Assembly: GCF_014640555.1 (NCBI RefSeq)
Contig: NZ_BMHE01000010.1
Coordinates: 62,001 to 126,000 of the forward strand
Reading direction: 5' to 3'
Length of the DNA stretch: 64,000 nt
From: Paenibacillus marchantiophytorum
GTDB taxonomy: Bacteria > Bacillota > Bacilli > Paenibacillales > NBRC-103111
This document shows positions 1 to 8,068 of the stretch, one piece after another. The number at the start of each line of letters is the position of its first letter. Position 1 is the first letter of the stretch. Made by a program: the position numbers and the translations under genes. The notes under the pieces are model-generated. The model was not told the origin of the DNA. It searched no databases and saw only the letters and a program-made list of their open reading frames with translations.

Positions 1-75
1 AAATAGCGTGTCTGGGATTCGTGAAAATTTCATAATGCTGTTTTTTGCTGAAATAGCGGTTGCTGAGTTCGTAAG
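1..75. repeat. Two imperfect direct repeats, about 25 bp, 50 bp apart
   Basis: Positions 1-25 and 51-75 both begin AAATAGCG and share a TTCGT core with the same spacing, so they look like two copies of a short intergenic repeat. No gene overlaps them. Function unknown; they could belong to a longer array to the left of the window. Confidence 0.35.
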
Positions 76-132
76 ATATATATTGAATCATGGAAATTTA
101 TATGTTATTTTTAGGTTATAGCTTTTTGCGAA

Positions 133-176
133 GAACGCAAATTTCGGATGTATGTCCGAGGTTTGCGTTCTTTTTT
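133..176 (+). terminator. Intrinsic terminator of a gene left of the window
   Basis: GAACGCAAA at 133-141 pairs with TTTGCGTTC at 162-170; an inner TCGGA/TCCGA stem extends it, and a T6 run follows. It ends a transcription unit that starts outside the window and argues against any coding start for the next gene upstream of about 200. Confidence 0.8.
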
Positions 177-234
177 GTTTCCAGGCGTGCCCAGAGGCAA
201 GCATGATTTACTCCAGCTATGGGGAGGGGGTGAG

Positions 235-945
235 ATGTTGAATCGCAGGAGAAGCCTGCTTATTAGTGTGGTTTCAGCGGTGTTAGCTGCGGCTTTGGTG
301 TATGGGGTATATGTGCTGCAAGTGAATCAAGTGGAACTGCAGATGACGATTCGGGTGGTGGTGCCTAAGGATTTTATTCGTGCAGGTGTCCTCGTTCGAG
401 AGGATATGTTGGAGTTTAGAATGGTTCAGAAAGGTAGTTATACGTTAAGTATGCTGACGAAGATGGATGAGGTTGTTGGGCAGGAGACACTGATTCCACT
501 AGGGAAGCAAGAACCTATTTTGAGGTGGAAAGTGAATCGCTATCACTTGCTTCCGAATGAGCGGCAGGCTACTTTTCAAGTGCCTAAGGAGTACTTGTTA
601 TCGGTTTCCAATGGCATTCGTGCTGGGGACAGAGTTCGGGTCTATTTGTCTGCTGCGGATGGCAGTTCGCGGAGACTTTTTGAGGAGCAAGAGATTACAG
701 TTGCCTCAGTGAAGTCCTCTGCTAATGTCGAGGTGGATAATCCGAAGAATTCAAATCTGCTTTCCAAAGTAGAGGGAGACAAGGAGAAGATGTATGCCTC
801 CCGCTTGGAAGCGAATGGAGCAATTGATCAGATTAATCTGAATTTAGCCGAGAGCGAGTGGCTTGAGATCGATCAATTGTGCAGCTCGAAGAAAGCGAAG
901 CTGGTCATTGCCTTTAGCTCGACTTCGATTCTGGCAGAAGATTGA
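235..945 (+). CDS. SAF-domain Flp pilus assembly protein, CpaB/RcpC-like
   Basis: First gene of a Tad-type secretion operon. The 236-residue product has a short basic N-terminus, one membrane segment at about residues 9-27, then a SAF-like beta-clip segment (about 37-105) whose core FIRAGVLVREDM and later VVGQETLIPLGK fit CpaB/RcpC proteins, which act outside the membrane in Flp pilus or secretin assembly. The start at 235 was chosen because a GGGGAGGGGGTGAG ribosome site directly precedes it, whereas the longer frame from 148 would begin inside the upstream terminator. Firm as a SAF protein of a Tad locus; the exact role is inferred, since a one-membrane cell has no outer-membrane secretin. 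Confidence 0.8.
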   Translation: MLNRRRSLLISVVSAVLAAALVYGVYVLQVNQVELQMTIRVVVPKDFIRAGVLVREDMLEFRMVQKGSYTLSMLTKMDEVVGQETLIPLGKQEPILRWKVNRYHLLPNERQATFQVPKEYLLSVSNGIRAGDRVRVYLSAADGSSRRLFEEQEITVASVKSSANVEVDNPKNSNLLSKVEGDKEKMYASRLEANGAIDQINLNLAESEWLEIDQLCSSKKAKLVIAFSSTSILAED

Positions 946-960
946 AAGGAGGCGTTTGCA

Positions 961-2196
961 TTGAATATGGGGCTCATTTCGAATGACCAACGATTAATCG
1001 ATGAAATTATTAATGTGGTTTATATGAAACCATTAGATTGGATTGTCGCATCTGAGGCAGAAGATTTTGCTAATAAAGCAAAGGGAATCTCATTGTCTCA
1101 TGTGATCATTTCGGATCGGGAGTTAGACTACAGTCATTTGGAAGTGTATCTGGAAGACTTGCAGCAGCAGAATACGGAGTTGCGGATTATGGTTATGCTT
1201 TCGAACTACCATGACGCTTTAATTAATGACAAGTACGTGAAAATGTGCAAGTTGATGCGATTGGATTACATTCAACCAGGGCGGAGTACAGCGGTGATCG
1301 CCGATGACATTCGGGCATGGGTCGATGGGGCTGGAGGGGATCAAGCGAATACGCAGCCAAGAGGGAAACTGCTCACCTTTGTAGGTTCCACTCCTAACAT
1401 CGGTACAACTTTGGCTTCATTTGGTGTAGCTTACTCTTTGGCTCTAGAAACTTCTAAGAAGGTAGGATACCTCTGTTTAAATCTAAAAAGTTCTAAGCTT
1501 CATCGCTATCTGGGTCGAGAAGAGCATGTTTTTACACTGGATGGTCTGAGGGCAGAGCTGAAAGCACAAAGTCTTACTCCCGACAGACTGCTGCAAGTAT
1601 GTGATAAGCCCAAAGGAGGTCATGGGCTGCACGTCCTTTATGGGAATATGCTTCGTGAGCAGGCGGAGTTTTTTTCTCCATCCGAAATTGTGCATCTGCT
1701 GCGAGTAGCAAGGAGATCTTTTGACATCTGCATTATTGAGGTGAATGCATACTGGGATAATGCGGCCACGGTTTGCGGGCTTTTGGAAGCCGATAGCAGA
1801 ATCGTCGCAACGACAGCAGATATCGCTCATTTTCAAGAAGATTTCTCAAGATGGATCAAGCAGGTCGGCTCCGTTTTTGGGCTGCAGGCGGATAGCTTCG
1901 AGCTTCTGGCCGTTCAGACAGATTGGCATGCCAAGCATAGTGAGTTCACGATCAAAGATATTCGCAAGGAAACCCAGCTACATTTAATCGGTCAAGTTTC
2001 TAAGCACGCAGATGCGCTCTCGCGCTGCAATCAAGGAAAGCTGCTTGATCTGCTTGCATCAGGTCATCCCATGCTAGAGGAGGTAGGAGCAGTCTCGTGC
2101 AAATTCATAGATTACTATAAATGGCCAAGGAAGGTGAGTTTACGGCAAGCAACCTGGTTGCAGAAGATGATAACAGGCAGACGAGCAGCAACCTAA
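961..2196 (+). CDS. TadZ/CpaE-like pilus assembly ATPase
   Basis: 411 residues starting at a TTG with a GAAAGGAGG site 8 bases upstream. The N-terminal ~125 residues resemble a receiver-like fold; from about residue 137 a MinD/ParA-type domain begins (LLTFVGSTPNIGTTLAS). TadZ/CpaE proteins localise the Tad machine at the pole or membrane and bind ATP. Here the Walker A motif (GSTPNIGTT, about residue 142) lacks the usual lysines, as in several TadZ proteins, so ATP hydrolysis is doubtful while nucleotide binding remains possible. It lies between cpaB-like and tadA genes with 7-15 bp spacing, consistent with one operon. Confidence 0.8.
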   Translation: MNMGLISNDQRLIDEIINVVYMKPLDWIVASEAEDFANKAKGISLSHVIISDRELDYSHLEVYLEDLQQQNTELRIMVMLSNYHDALINDKYVKMCKLMRLDYIQPGRSTAVIADDIRAWVDGAGGDQANTQPRGKLLTFVGSTPNIGTTLASFGVAYSLALETSKKVGYLCLNLKSSKLHRYLGREEHVFTLDGLRAELKAQSLTPDRLLQVCDKPKGGHGLHVLYGNMLREQAEFFSPSEIVHLLRVARRSFDICIIEVNAYWDNAATVCGLLEADSRIVATTADIAHFQEDFSRWIKQVGSVFGLQADSFELLAVQTDWHAKHSEFTIKDIRKETQLHLIGQVSKHADALSRCNQGKLLDLLASGHPMLEEVGAVSCKFIDYYKWPRKVSLRQATWLQKMITGRRAAT

Positions 2197-2221
2197 ATTA
2201 TGCATGGAAGAGGTGAGGGGA

Positions 2222-3655
2222 GTGAGCGAAGAACGGTTTTCGATTATAACTTATATGCATGATCGCAAAATGGAACATAGCCAGAATGGTCTAATGAAAG
2301 CCGCCTATGCCTCAGATGTGCCAATTAATCGGCCACATGCTAATCAGGATGATACGGTTTTCAATCAATGGATTGAAGACATCCGCAGTGAACTCGTAAC
2401 GATGAAAGGAAGGACAGAGGCTGAAAAGCAGCTGTACAATGAGACTTTGAATCGAGCGGTTCTGGGTTATGAAGAGGATCGAGGAAAGCTGCTAGCTATC
2501 ATCCATGACTTGGTTTCCAAAAGAAGACTTTCCGGAGCAGCACCTAGAACAATTGGTTATTCATCGCTGCCTGAAGCTATATTTGCTGAGATCATTGGGT
2601 TAAATGTACTTGAATTAGTACTTAAACAGAAGGAGGGACTTGAAGAGATTCAGGTCGTAGGAAGGCAGATTTTTGAAGTGCGCGGAGGAATGTCCGTACC
2701 GTCTGCTTATATGCTGCCATCTGTGCGCGAATTAGAACGAATTCAGCAAAATTTGGTGCTTTTTAATAATGATACGTTGAACCCTAGAAAACGATGGGCG
2801 GAAGTCATGCTGCGCGATGGATCGAGGGTTACCATGACAGGCTTTGGGTTTACCGCCGAACCAACCTTGACGATCCGATTCTATACGGTCAAAAGCTTTG
2901 ATTTGGCCACACTTTCGACTGCTGAATTGGCGACGATGAACAGCAGGATGGAGAAACTAATTCTATGTTTCATCCGTTCGTATTTTAATATAGTTGTAAT
3001 AGGCTCGACAAACGCTGGAAAGACGAATTTAATTAAAGCAATCATAGCTGAAATGGATGATAACGAACGTATTATTACGATTGAATCCAGATTCGAGCTT
3101 AATTTGAAGCGGGATTTTCCCCGGAAAAATATCGTCGAATACGAAATTGATGAGGATGATCCGAGGCATTCTGGTCTGCAAGCATTTAAATTGGCTCTAA
3201 GACAATCGCCCAAACGCATTGTTCATGCCGAAATTCGTGATGAGGACGCCAATTTATATGTAAGGGCATGTACTCGCGGGCATGAGGGAAGCATCACATC
3301 CGTACATGTGAGTCAGTTGGAAGATGTTCCTGACGCAATTACAGATATGTGTATGCTGGATGGCAGAGGAATGAATCCAAGCCGTTTAACAAAAAGAATT
3401 ACGGAATATGTGACTCAAATCGGCTTGGAGATGGCGGTTGTGCAGGGAAAACGAAAAATCGTGCGAATCGTCGAATATCGGTATCAACATGACGAGGTTT
3501 GCGTCACGGATCTAGCAGCTTATGACAAGTCGACAGAGGATTGGACATTTCCCGGGAAATTGTCGCTTCATGCATCGCGGAAAATCGCTAAGTCTGACCC
3601 AGATGGGTATGTTTTGTTATCAAAGCTCGGTTTTATTGAGAAAGAAGGCGAGTAA
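2222..3655 (+). CDS. tadA: TadA/CpaF-type secretion ATPase
   Basis: About 477 residues. This is the hexameric motor ATPase that powers pilin assembly in Tad systems. Visible motifs: Walker A GSTNAGKT (about residue 261), an acidic Walker-B-like RIVHAEIRDED (about 333), and the His-box RGHEGSITSVHVS (about 353). A GTG start at 2222 is preferred over the ATG at 2204 because GAGGTGAGG lies just before it; the longer form would add six residues. The N-terminal ~130 residues are helical and poorly conserved, as usual for the family. Tightly coupled to the TadB gene four bases downstream. Confidence 0.9.
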   Translation: MSEERFSIITYMHDRKMEHSQNGLMKAAYASDVPINRPHANQDDTVFNQWIEDIRSELVTMKGRTEAEKQLYNETLNRAVLGYEEDRGKLLAIIHDLVSKRRLSGAAPRTIGYSSLPEAIFAEIIGLNVLELVLKQKEGLEEIQVVGRQIFEVRGGMSVPSAYMLPSVRELERIQQNLVLFNNDTLNPRKRWAEVMLRDGSRVTMTGFGFTAEPTLTIRFYTVKSFDLATLSTAELATMNSRMEKLILCFIRSYFNIVVIGSTNAGKTNLIKAIIAEMDDNERIITIESRFELNLKRDFPRKNIVEYEIDEDDPRHSGLQAFKLALRQSPKRIVHAEIRDEDANLYVRACTRGHEGSITSVHVSQLEDVPDAITDMCMLDGRGMNPSRLTKRITEYVTQIGLEMAVVQGKRKIVRIVEYRYQHDEVCVTDLAAYDKSTEDWTFPGKLSLHASRKIAKSDPDGYVLLSKLGFIEKEGE

Positions 3656-3659
3656 CTAG

Positions 3660-4592
3660 ATGATTTTCGCCAAATATGTCTTTTTAGTTTTGCTGTTTGT
3701 CCTCGTATTTGTCTGTATTCAATCCATATTGCCCATAATTATCCGAAAACGTAAAGCCAGATATAGGCTGCATTATGTCAAAACCGCAACGTTCGGCACA
3801 AGAATCAGCGAATATTTGGGAAATAAGAATGTTTTAGTTAAGCATATAAAGGAAATGATGGAATCCGTCGAAACAAAATGGAGCCTAAAAACGATGTTGA
3901 CGGTTACGCTGATATTATTTTTAGCTGGGTTGTTGGTGGGAATCTTATATTTCCAAACGGTGAAGGGTGTTATGATCCTGACTTCAATTTGCATGTCGTT
4001 TCCGTATATGATGCTCAGGCTTAAACTGGTTAGTATCAGACTACAGACGCGACTGGAATTTCTTCCGGCCATAGAAGTGTTCTACCAATATTATTTGGTG
4101 GATCACAACAAGAACATTAAGATCTCACTTAAATATTGCTTGGAAGAAAATCGAATTATGTATCCGATTAAACCTATTTTTGAGCAGTTGTATCGCAATT
4201 TAATGACACAGCGGGGAACGGAGGAAAGCTTGCGTCTATTTTCACTTACATTAGGCCATGCATGGGCTGATTATTTTACAGGCATCATGCGGGTTGCTCT
4301 GATCGAAGGAAGTTTTGTGGGCGACAGCTTGAAAGAACTGGTGATGGATATGCGGAAGGCACAGAGATTTGATCAAATGGAAAGAAACCGGCTGTTAGAA
4401 ATCCGGATTGCCAATTTTACACCCATTTTGTTTCTTGTCTTATTTCTATGTATTAATTTCAAAATCAATCCAGACAATGCCTACCTATACTATGTAATTG
4501 ACCCTGTGGGGAGAAATATGATTTTGGATGCGCTGCTGCTGATTTTTGTTTCGTTCTTAATGGGCATCTATTTATCGATGCGGAGAATGTGA
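3660..4592 (+). CDS. tadB: TadB-like inner-membrane platform protein
   Basis: 310 residues, with a membrane segment at the N-terminus, two near residues 78-120 and two near the C-terminus (about 245-305), flanking a cytoplasmic helical T2SSF-like region. TadB and TadC form the membrane platform on which the TadA motor acts. Ribosome site AAGGCGAG overlaps the tadA stop. Sequence similarity to named TadB proteins is judged from topology and gene order rather than a single motif. Confidence 0.75.
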   Translation: MIFAKYVFLVLLFVLVFVCIQSILPIIIRKRKARYRLHYVKTATFGTRISEYLGNKNVLVKHIKEMMESVETKWSLKTMLTVTLILFLAGLLVGILYFQTVKGVMILTSICMSFPYMMLRLKLVSIRLQTRLEFLPAIEVFYQYYLVDHNKNIKISLKYCLEENRIMYPIKPIFEQLYRNLMTQRGTEESLRLFSLTLGHAWADYFTGIMRVALIEGSFVGDSLKELVMDMRKAQRFDQMERNRLLEIRIANFTPILFLVLFLCINFKINPDNAYLYYVIDPVGRNMILDALLLIFVSFLMGIYLSMRRM

Positions 4593-4595
4593 GCG

Positions 4596-5468
4596 ATGAT
4601 CCGTATCCTTTCGAATGGGTTGCTTTTCCTGCTGTGCATGACGATGGCATATCATGGTTTGAAGTTAATGCCCGTTCGCACGAAAAGATGGCGATCTCTT
4701 GCTGTGAAAAAAGTGCTGCAAGAGACAAAACTGCCATCATGGTTATTTGTTTGCTTGGGGCTGCGACAGAACAAGATTGAAGAAAAACGGCAATTATTGC
4801 GCGGGTGCGGAATTGGGATGAATGCCAGCCTCTATGAAGGAGGAAGAAGAATTCTGATGGGTGGAGCGCTTATTCTTGCAGCCTTGGGGTATGCGGCGCT
4901 TCAGTATCCTATTTTTATTTTCCACCTTCAGCCTGTTTACTTGCTTATAGGCGCTATTTGCGCAAGTATCTTTTTATTTGCTGATAAAAAAGTGCTGGCG
5001 TCCTTGAAGCAGAAGCGTGCGCAGCGCATTATTCGTGAAATTTATGTTATCAGTCATCATCTTCTTTATTACAAAGGCTCGAATTTACACTTGCATGCTA
5101 AGCTTTCCTTGTGTGCAGCGCAAACCCGTTCGATACGGACACCTTATCAATTGCTGCTGAATGAATGGTATCAAGGTTCAGAAACGGCAATAATAAATTT
5201 CAAAGCAAGATTAGGGACGGATGAGGCTGTGAGTTTCGGGGAGACCTTGAATGCATTGAGGTTGAATGAGCATGACAGCTATTATGAACTCCTCAAGCAA
5301 AGAATTCAGGATTATAAGGATAAAATCGAACTGATTCGTGACAGTAAAAAGGAGACGGTATCTTACTTGTTGTTCGTCCTGGCCGGGTTACCTATTCTCA
5401 ATACGTTTCGGGTTTTTATGTACCCTTGGATTGCTGAGGGGCAGCGGCTGTTTAATACGATTAATTAA
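4596..5468 (+). CDS. tadC: TadC-like inner-membrane platform protein
   Basis: 290 residues beginning four bases after tadB. Hydrophobic segments sit at the N-terminus, at about residues 85-130 and at the C-terminus, with a basic cytoplasmic domain between. Paired with TadB in the assembly platform; gene order (A-B-C) is the main support. A GTG at 4589 in another frame opens only a short shadow frame. Confidence 0.7.
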   Translation: MIRILSNGLLFLLCMTMAYHGLKLMPVRTKRWRSLAVKKVLQETKLPSWLFVCLGLRQNKIEEKRQLLRGCGIGMNASLYEGGRRILMGGALILAALGYAALQYPIFIFHLQPVYLLIGAICASIFLFADKKVLASLKQKRAQRIIREIYVISHHLLYYKGSNLHLHAKLSLCAAQTRSIRTPYQLLLNEWYQGSETAIINFKARLGTDEAVSFGETLNALRLNEHDSYYELLKQRIQDYKDKIELIRDSKKETVSYLLFVLAGLPILNTFRVFMYPWIAEGQRLFNTIN

Positions 5469-5482
5469 AAGGGAGATCATTT

Positions 5483-5632
5483 ATGCGGAATATTCTGATT
5501 ACGGTCATGATGCTTATTGTTGTTGCCTTTCTCTTTACAACCATAATCAATGACGGTTCGACAGGGATGAGACGTAATATTTCAACGCACGGTACGCAGG
5601 CAAATACAGAAATTACAGCATTAAGGCCATAA
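5483..5632 (+). CDS. 49-residue single-span membrane protein, possible pilin-like subunit (copy 1)
   Basis: Preceded by AAAAGGGAG 6-8 bases upstream of an ATG. The product starts MRNILITVMMLIVV, has a membrane span at residues 4-23 and a polar tail of about 26 residues. It lies exactly where Tad operons carry their pilin or minor pilin genes. It lacks the Flp prepilin G/XXXXEY cleavage signature, so it may be an uncleaved small assembly protein instead. It is paralogous to the next gene (MRNILITVMM versus MRSILVTAML). No named family recognised. Confidence 0.65.
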   Translation: MRNILITVMMLIVVAFLFTTIINDGSTGMRRNISTHGTQANTEITALRP

Positions 5633-5648
5633 ATATGGATCTTTTGAG

Positions 5649-5795
5649 GTGAGATCAATTCTAGTAACGGCCATGCTTATTATGGTGATAATCATCCTAT
5701 ATAACAATGTGGTGGGAGGCAGTATGGGGACACGGCAGCAGGTTCATAATGGCGGTGCAAGGATAAATAGGACGATTGAACAGATAGATCCATGA
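5649..5795 (+). CDS. 48-residue single-span membrane protein (copy 2)
   Basis: Starts at a GTG chosen because the product then aligns end to end with the preceding 49-residue protein: basic start MRSIL, one hydrophobic span at residues 4-22, polar tail with GSMGTRQQ matching GSTGMRRN in copy 1. The ribosome site is weak (TTGAGG abuts the GTG), so translation may be coupled. Its stop overlaps the next start as ATGA. The tandem copies suggest a two-subunit small component of the Tad machine; function is inferred from position only. Confidence 0.6.
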   Translation: MRSILVTAMLIMVIIILYNNVVGGSMGTRQQVHNGGARINRTIEQIDP

Positions 5796-6217
5796 AGCAA
5801 ATTTTAGTATTTATTTTGTTCGCAACTTTACTGTGTTGGTTTATGTTTGCGCCCGTTTATAAACATATCATTATTGTTAGACAAGCTGTTTTGCAAAAAG
5901 AGGTTGATTATTTATTGGAGATCGGAGCAAGCGGCAGGCACGGTTATATTAGCAACTTGATGATTCAGGAATCCAGAGATCGCCTAGAAGGAAGAGGCTT
6001 CATACCGGGAGATCTTGCTTACTCGGTAGAAACAACCACAGGGGTTAATGGTATGGATGCTAGTCAACCTGTAAGGAGAGGGACAGGCTTGAGACTGCAT
6101 ATGACATATCCCTATCATCGCCTTTTTGTCATTGATCAGCTTGTTGGCATTACGATTCCTGCTGCATCTGCTCGGATGGGGGCTATGGGAATGAAAATGA
6201 GCGAATACGTGCCTTGA
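5792..6217 (+). CDS. TadE-like/DUF4320-like pseudopilin-type protein
   Basis: 141 residues with one N-terminal membrane span (about 4-22) followed by an extracytoplasmic domain. The segment with QKEVDYLLEIGASGRHGY has the layout of TadE/DUF4320-type minor pilins of Gram-positive Tad-like loci: a span, an amphipathic helix with paired Gly, then a beta-rich tail. Translationally coupled to the upstream tiny gene. Family placement is by topology and context, not by a decisive motif. Confidence 0.5.
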   Translation: MKQILVFILFATLLCWFMFAPVYKHIIIVRQAVLQKEVDYLLEIGASGRHGYISNLMIQESRDRLEGRGFIPGDLAYSVETTTGVNGMDASQPVRRGTGLRLHMTYPYHRLFVIDQLVGITIPAASARMGAMGMKMSEYVP

Positions 6218-6233
6218 TGGTTGGGGGAATGTT

Positions 6234-6716
6234 TTGTATAAGCTGCTTTTAATTGTATTGATGAGTGTGGTTTATATGTCTTTATTTGCGCTGCAAACCG
6301 ATGAGGAATTGGCGATGCACACCCTTTTTCAGGGCAAACATGCTTTAAATGATGCGGTGCATGCAGCTGCGCAGCAAAGCAACCAAATGAAGCTGGCCAG
6401 CGGTATTCATTCCATTGATGAAATCAAAGCCAGAGCGGTGGCGCTGCAATATTTGCAGGTTAATCTTAGATTAGATGAGACGAATGATCCGCTGCCAACT
6501 ACCTTTTTACAAAGCAAGGTGGTGGTGGAGTTATTTAAGGTTGTAAACGATAATGAAGCATTCCCGTATACGTTTGTTGACGCTGGGAATGGCTACTCGG
6601 TTACGCTCGACCGTCCCGGTGTGATTATGTTTATTCGTTTGGAGTTTCCCCGAACCTATACGGTTTTACAGCCAATCACATGGACGATTAAGTCCTCTGC
6701 GGAGATGGTTTATTAA
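6234..6716 (+). CDS. Membrane-anchored Tad-locus protein of unknown function
   Basis: 160 residues from a TTG start with GGGGGA a few bases upstream. A single N-terminal span (about 3-20) is followed by a helical stretch rich in Gln/Ala and a beta-rich C-terminal half. Last gene of the Tad-type operon, 16 bases after the preceding gene. Probably an extracytoplasmic pseudopilin or assembly factor. No known family recognised with certainty. Confidence 0.55.
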   Translation: MYKLLLIVLMSVVYMSLFALQTDEELAMHTLFQGKHALNDAVHAAAQQSNQMKLASGIHSIDEIKARAVALQYLQVNLRLDETNDPLPTTFLQSKVVVELFKVVNDNEAFPYTFVDAGNGYSVTLDRPGVIMFIRLEFPRTYTVLQPITWTIKSSAEMVY

Positions 6717-6768
6717 ATGTATAATAGACAGATAAGTATACATTTAAGACGATGCAAGGAGCGAAACG

Positions 6769-7959
6769 ATGAATATTTTTGAACAAAGACAGCGTTGGTT
6801 GCAGGGGGAGATGGTGAAGCGGGGCTGGTCCGGTTTCTTGGTCACCCAGAATGTTGATATGTATTACTACTGCGGTTCGATGCAGACGGGGTATTTGTTT
6901 ATTCCGGCGGAGGGCGAGGTGCTATACCTCGTGCGCCGCAGTCTGGTCCGCGCAGAGGAGGAAGCGTCAGCGGACGTGGAAGCGCTGGGGTCTTGGAAGA
7001 CGCTGGGCGAGCGTCTTCGCGCGCGCTGCGCGGATGCGGACGCAGCGGGGGCAGCGCTGCGGATCGCAACGGAGCTGGACGTGTTGCCCGTCCAGCTGTA
7101 TGTACGGCTCCAGACCGCGCTGCCCGGCGCGGTCTGGGAGGACGGATCGCTGCTCGTGCGTGAGCAGCGAATGATCAAATCGCCGGACGAAGTCACGGCG
7201 ATTCGGGCGGCCGCGCGCGTCGTCGACGCGGCGCTGGAGGCAGTCATCCCTCACATTCGTGAAGGGATGGCGGAGTTCGAGCTGATGGCGCTCATTGAGC
7301 ATCAGCTCCGGCTGCGCGGGCACCAAGGGCTGATGCGCATGCGCGCGTACAATTCCGAGTTGATCACCGGAATGGTCGCGGCAGGCGCGTCGGCAGCGGT
7401 GCCGACTTATTTTGACGGGCCGGCCGGGGGCACGGGGCTTCACCCGTCCAGCCCGCAGAGCTCGGGCCGCGCGCCGATTCGGCGCGGCGAACCGATCCTC
7501 GTCGATCTCGGCTGCTCGATCGACGGCTATCTCATCGATCAGACGCGGACGCTCGTGATCGGCGATCTAGACCCTGAGCTGCAGCGAGCCTACGACGTGG
7601 CGGAGCAGGTGCTCCGCGCCACGGAGGCGAGGCTGCAGCCGGGTACGATTGCCGAGCATCTGTATCTGCTCGCGCTCGATCAAGTGAATGAAGCGGGGCT
7701 AAGCGCCCACTTCATGGGGTACGGCGCCGACCAAGTGAAATTCCTTGGTCACGGCATCGGGCTCGAAATCGACGAGCTGCCCGTTCTCGCCAAGGGCTTC
7801 AAATACCCGCTGACGCCAGGCATGGTTATCGCGATCGAGCCCAAGTTCACCTTCCCCGGACGCGGCGTAGTCGGGATTGAAGACACTTATTTGATCACGG
7901 AAAGCGGCTTTGAGAAGCTTACGCTGACCAGGGAAGGTATTATCCAAACATCCAAGTAG
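6769..7959 (+). CDS. M24-family metallopeptidase (Xaa-Pro dipeptidase-like)
   Basis: 396 residues. N-terminal creatinase/prolidase-type domain (about 1-130), then the pita-bread catalytic domain. Metal-ligand segments are visible: VDLGCSIDGYLIDQTRT (two Asp), GHGIGLEIDE (His), AIEPKFTFPG (Glu) and VGIEDTYLIT (Glu). Such enzymes remove residues next to proline in small peptides in the cytoplasm. Ribosome site CAAGGAG precedes the ATG. The body of the gene, especially 6900-7700, is visibly richer in G+C than both neighbours. It has its own upstream gap and a terminator behind it, so it is probably monocistronic. Confidence 0.88.
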   Translation: MNIFEQRQRWLQGEMVKRGWSGFLVTQNVDMYYYCGSMQTGYLFIPAEGEVLYLVRRSLVRAEEEASADVEALGSWKTLGERLRARCADADAAGAALRIATELDVLPVQLYVRLQTALPGAVWEDGSLLVREQRMIKSPDEVTAIRAAARVVDAALEAVIPHIREGMAEFELMALIEHQLRLRGHQGLMRMRAYNSELITGMVAAGASAAVPTYFDGPAGGTGLHPSSPQSSGRAPIRRGEPILVDLGCSIDGYLIDQTRTLVIGDLDPELQRAYDVAEQVLRATEARLQPGTIAEHLYLLALDQVNEAGLSAHFMGYGADQVKFLGHGIGLEIDELPVLAKGFKYPLTPGMVIAIEPKFTFPGRGVVGIEDTYLITESGFEKLTLTREGIIQTSK

Positions 7960-7966
7960 GAACAAA

Positions 7967-8018
7967 AAAGAGGCTGTCCTATGGTTTTCAACCGTTTAGG
8001 GCAGTCTCTTTGTTTTTA
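7967..8018 (+). terminator. Intrinsic terminator after the M24 peptidase gene
   Basis: AAAGAGGCTGTCCT (7967-7980) pairs with AGGGCAGTCTCTTT (7998-8011) with one mismatch, followed by GTTTTT. Confidence 0.85.
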
Positions 8019-8068
8019 AACAACAAGCAAGTATACTAAACCCATATAAAACGGATAAGGGGACATGG

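Noticed and set aside
148..234. N-terminal extension of the CpaB-like protein
   Set aside because: Would begin inside the upstream terminator stem; a strong ribosome site directly precedes 235.
6967..7443. Long minus-strand frames in the M24 peptidase gene
   Set aside because: Expected in GC-rich coding DNA; the plus strand has the conserved metal-binding motifs.
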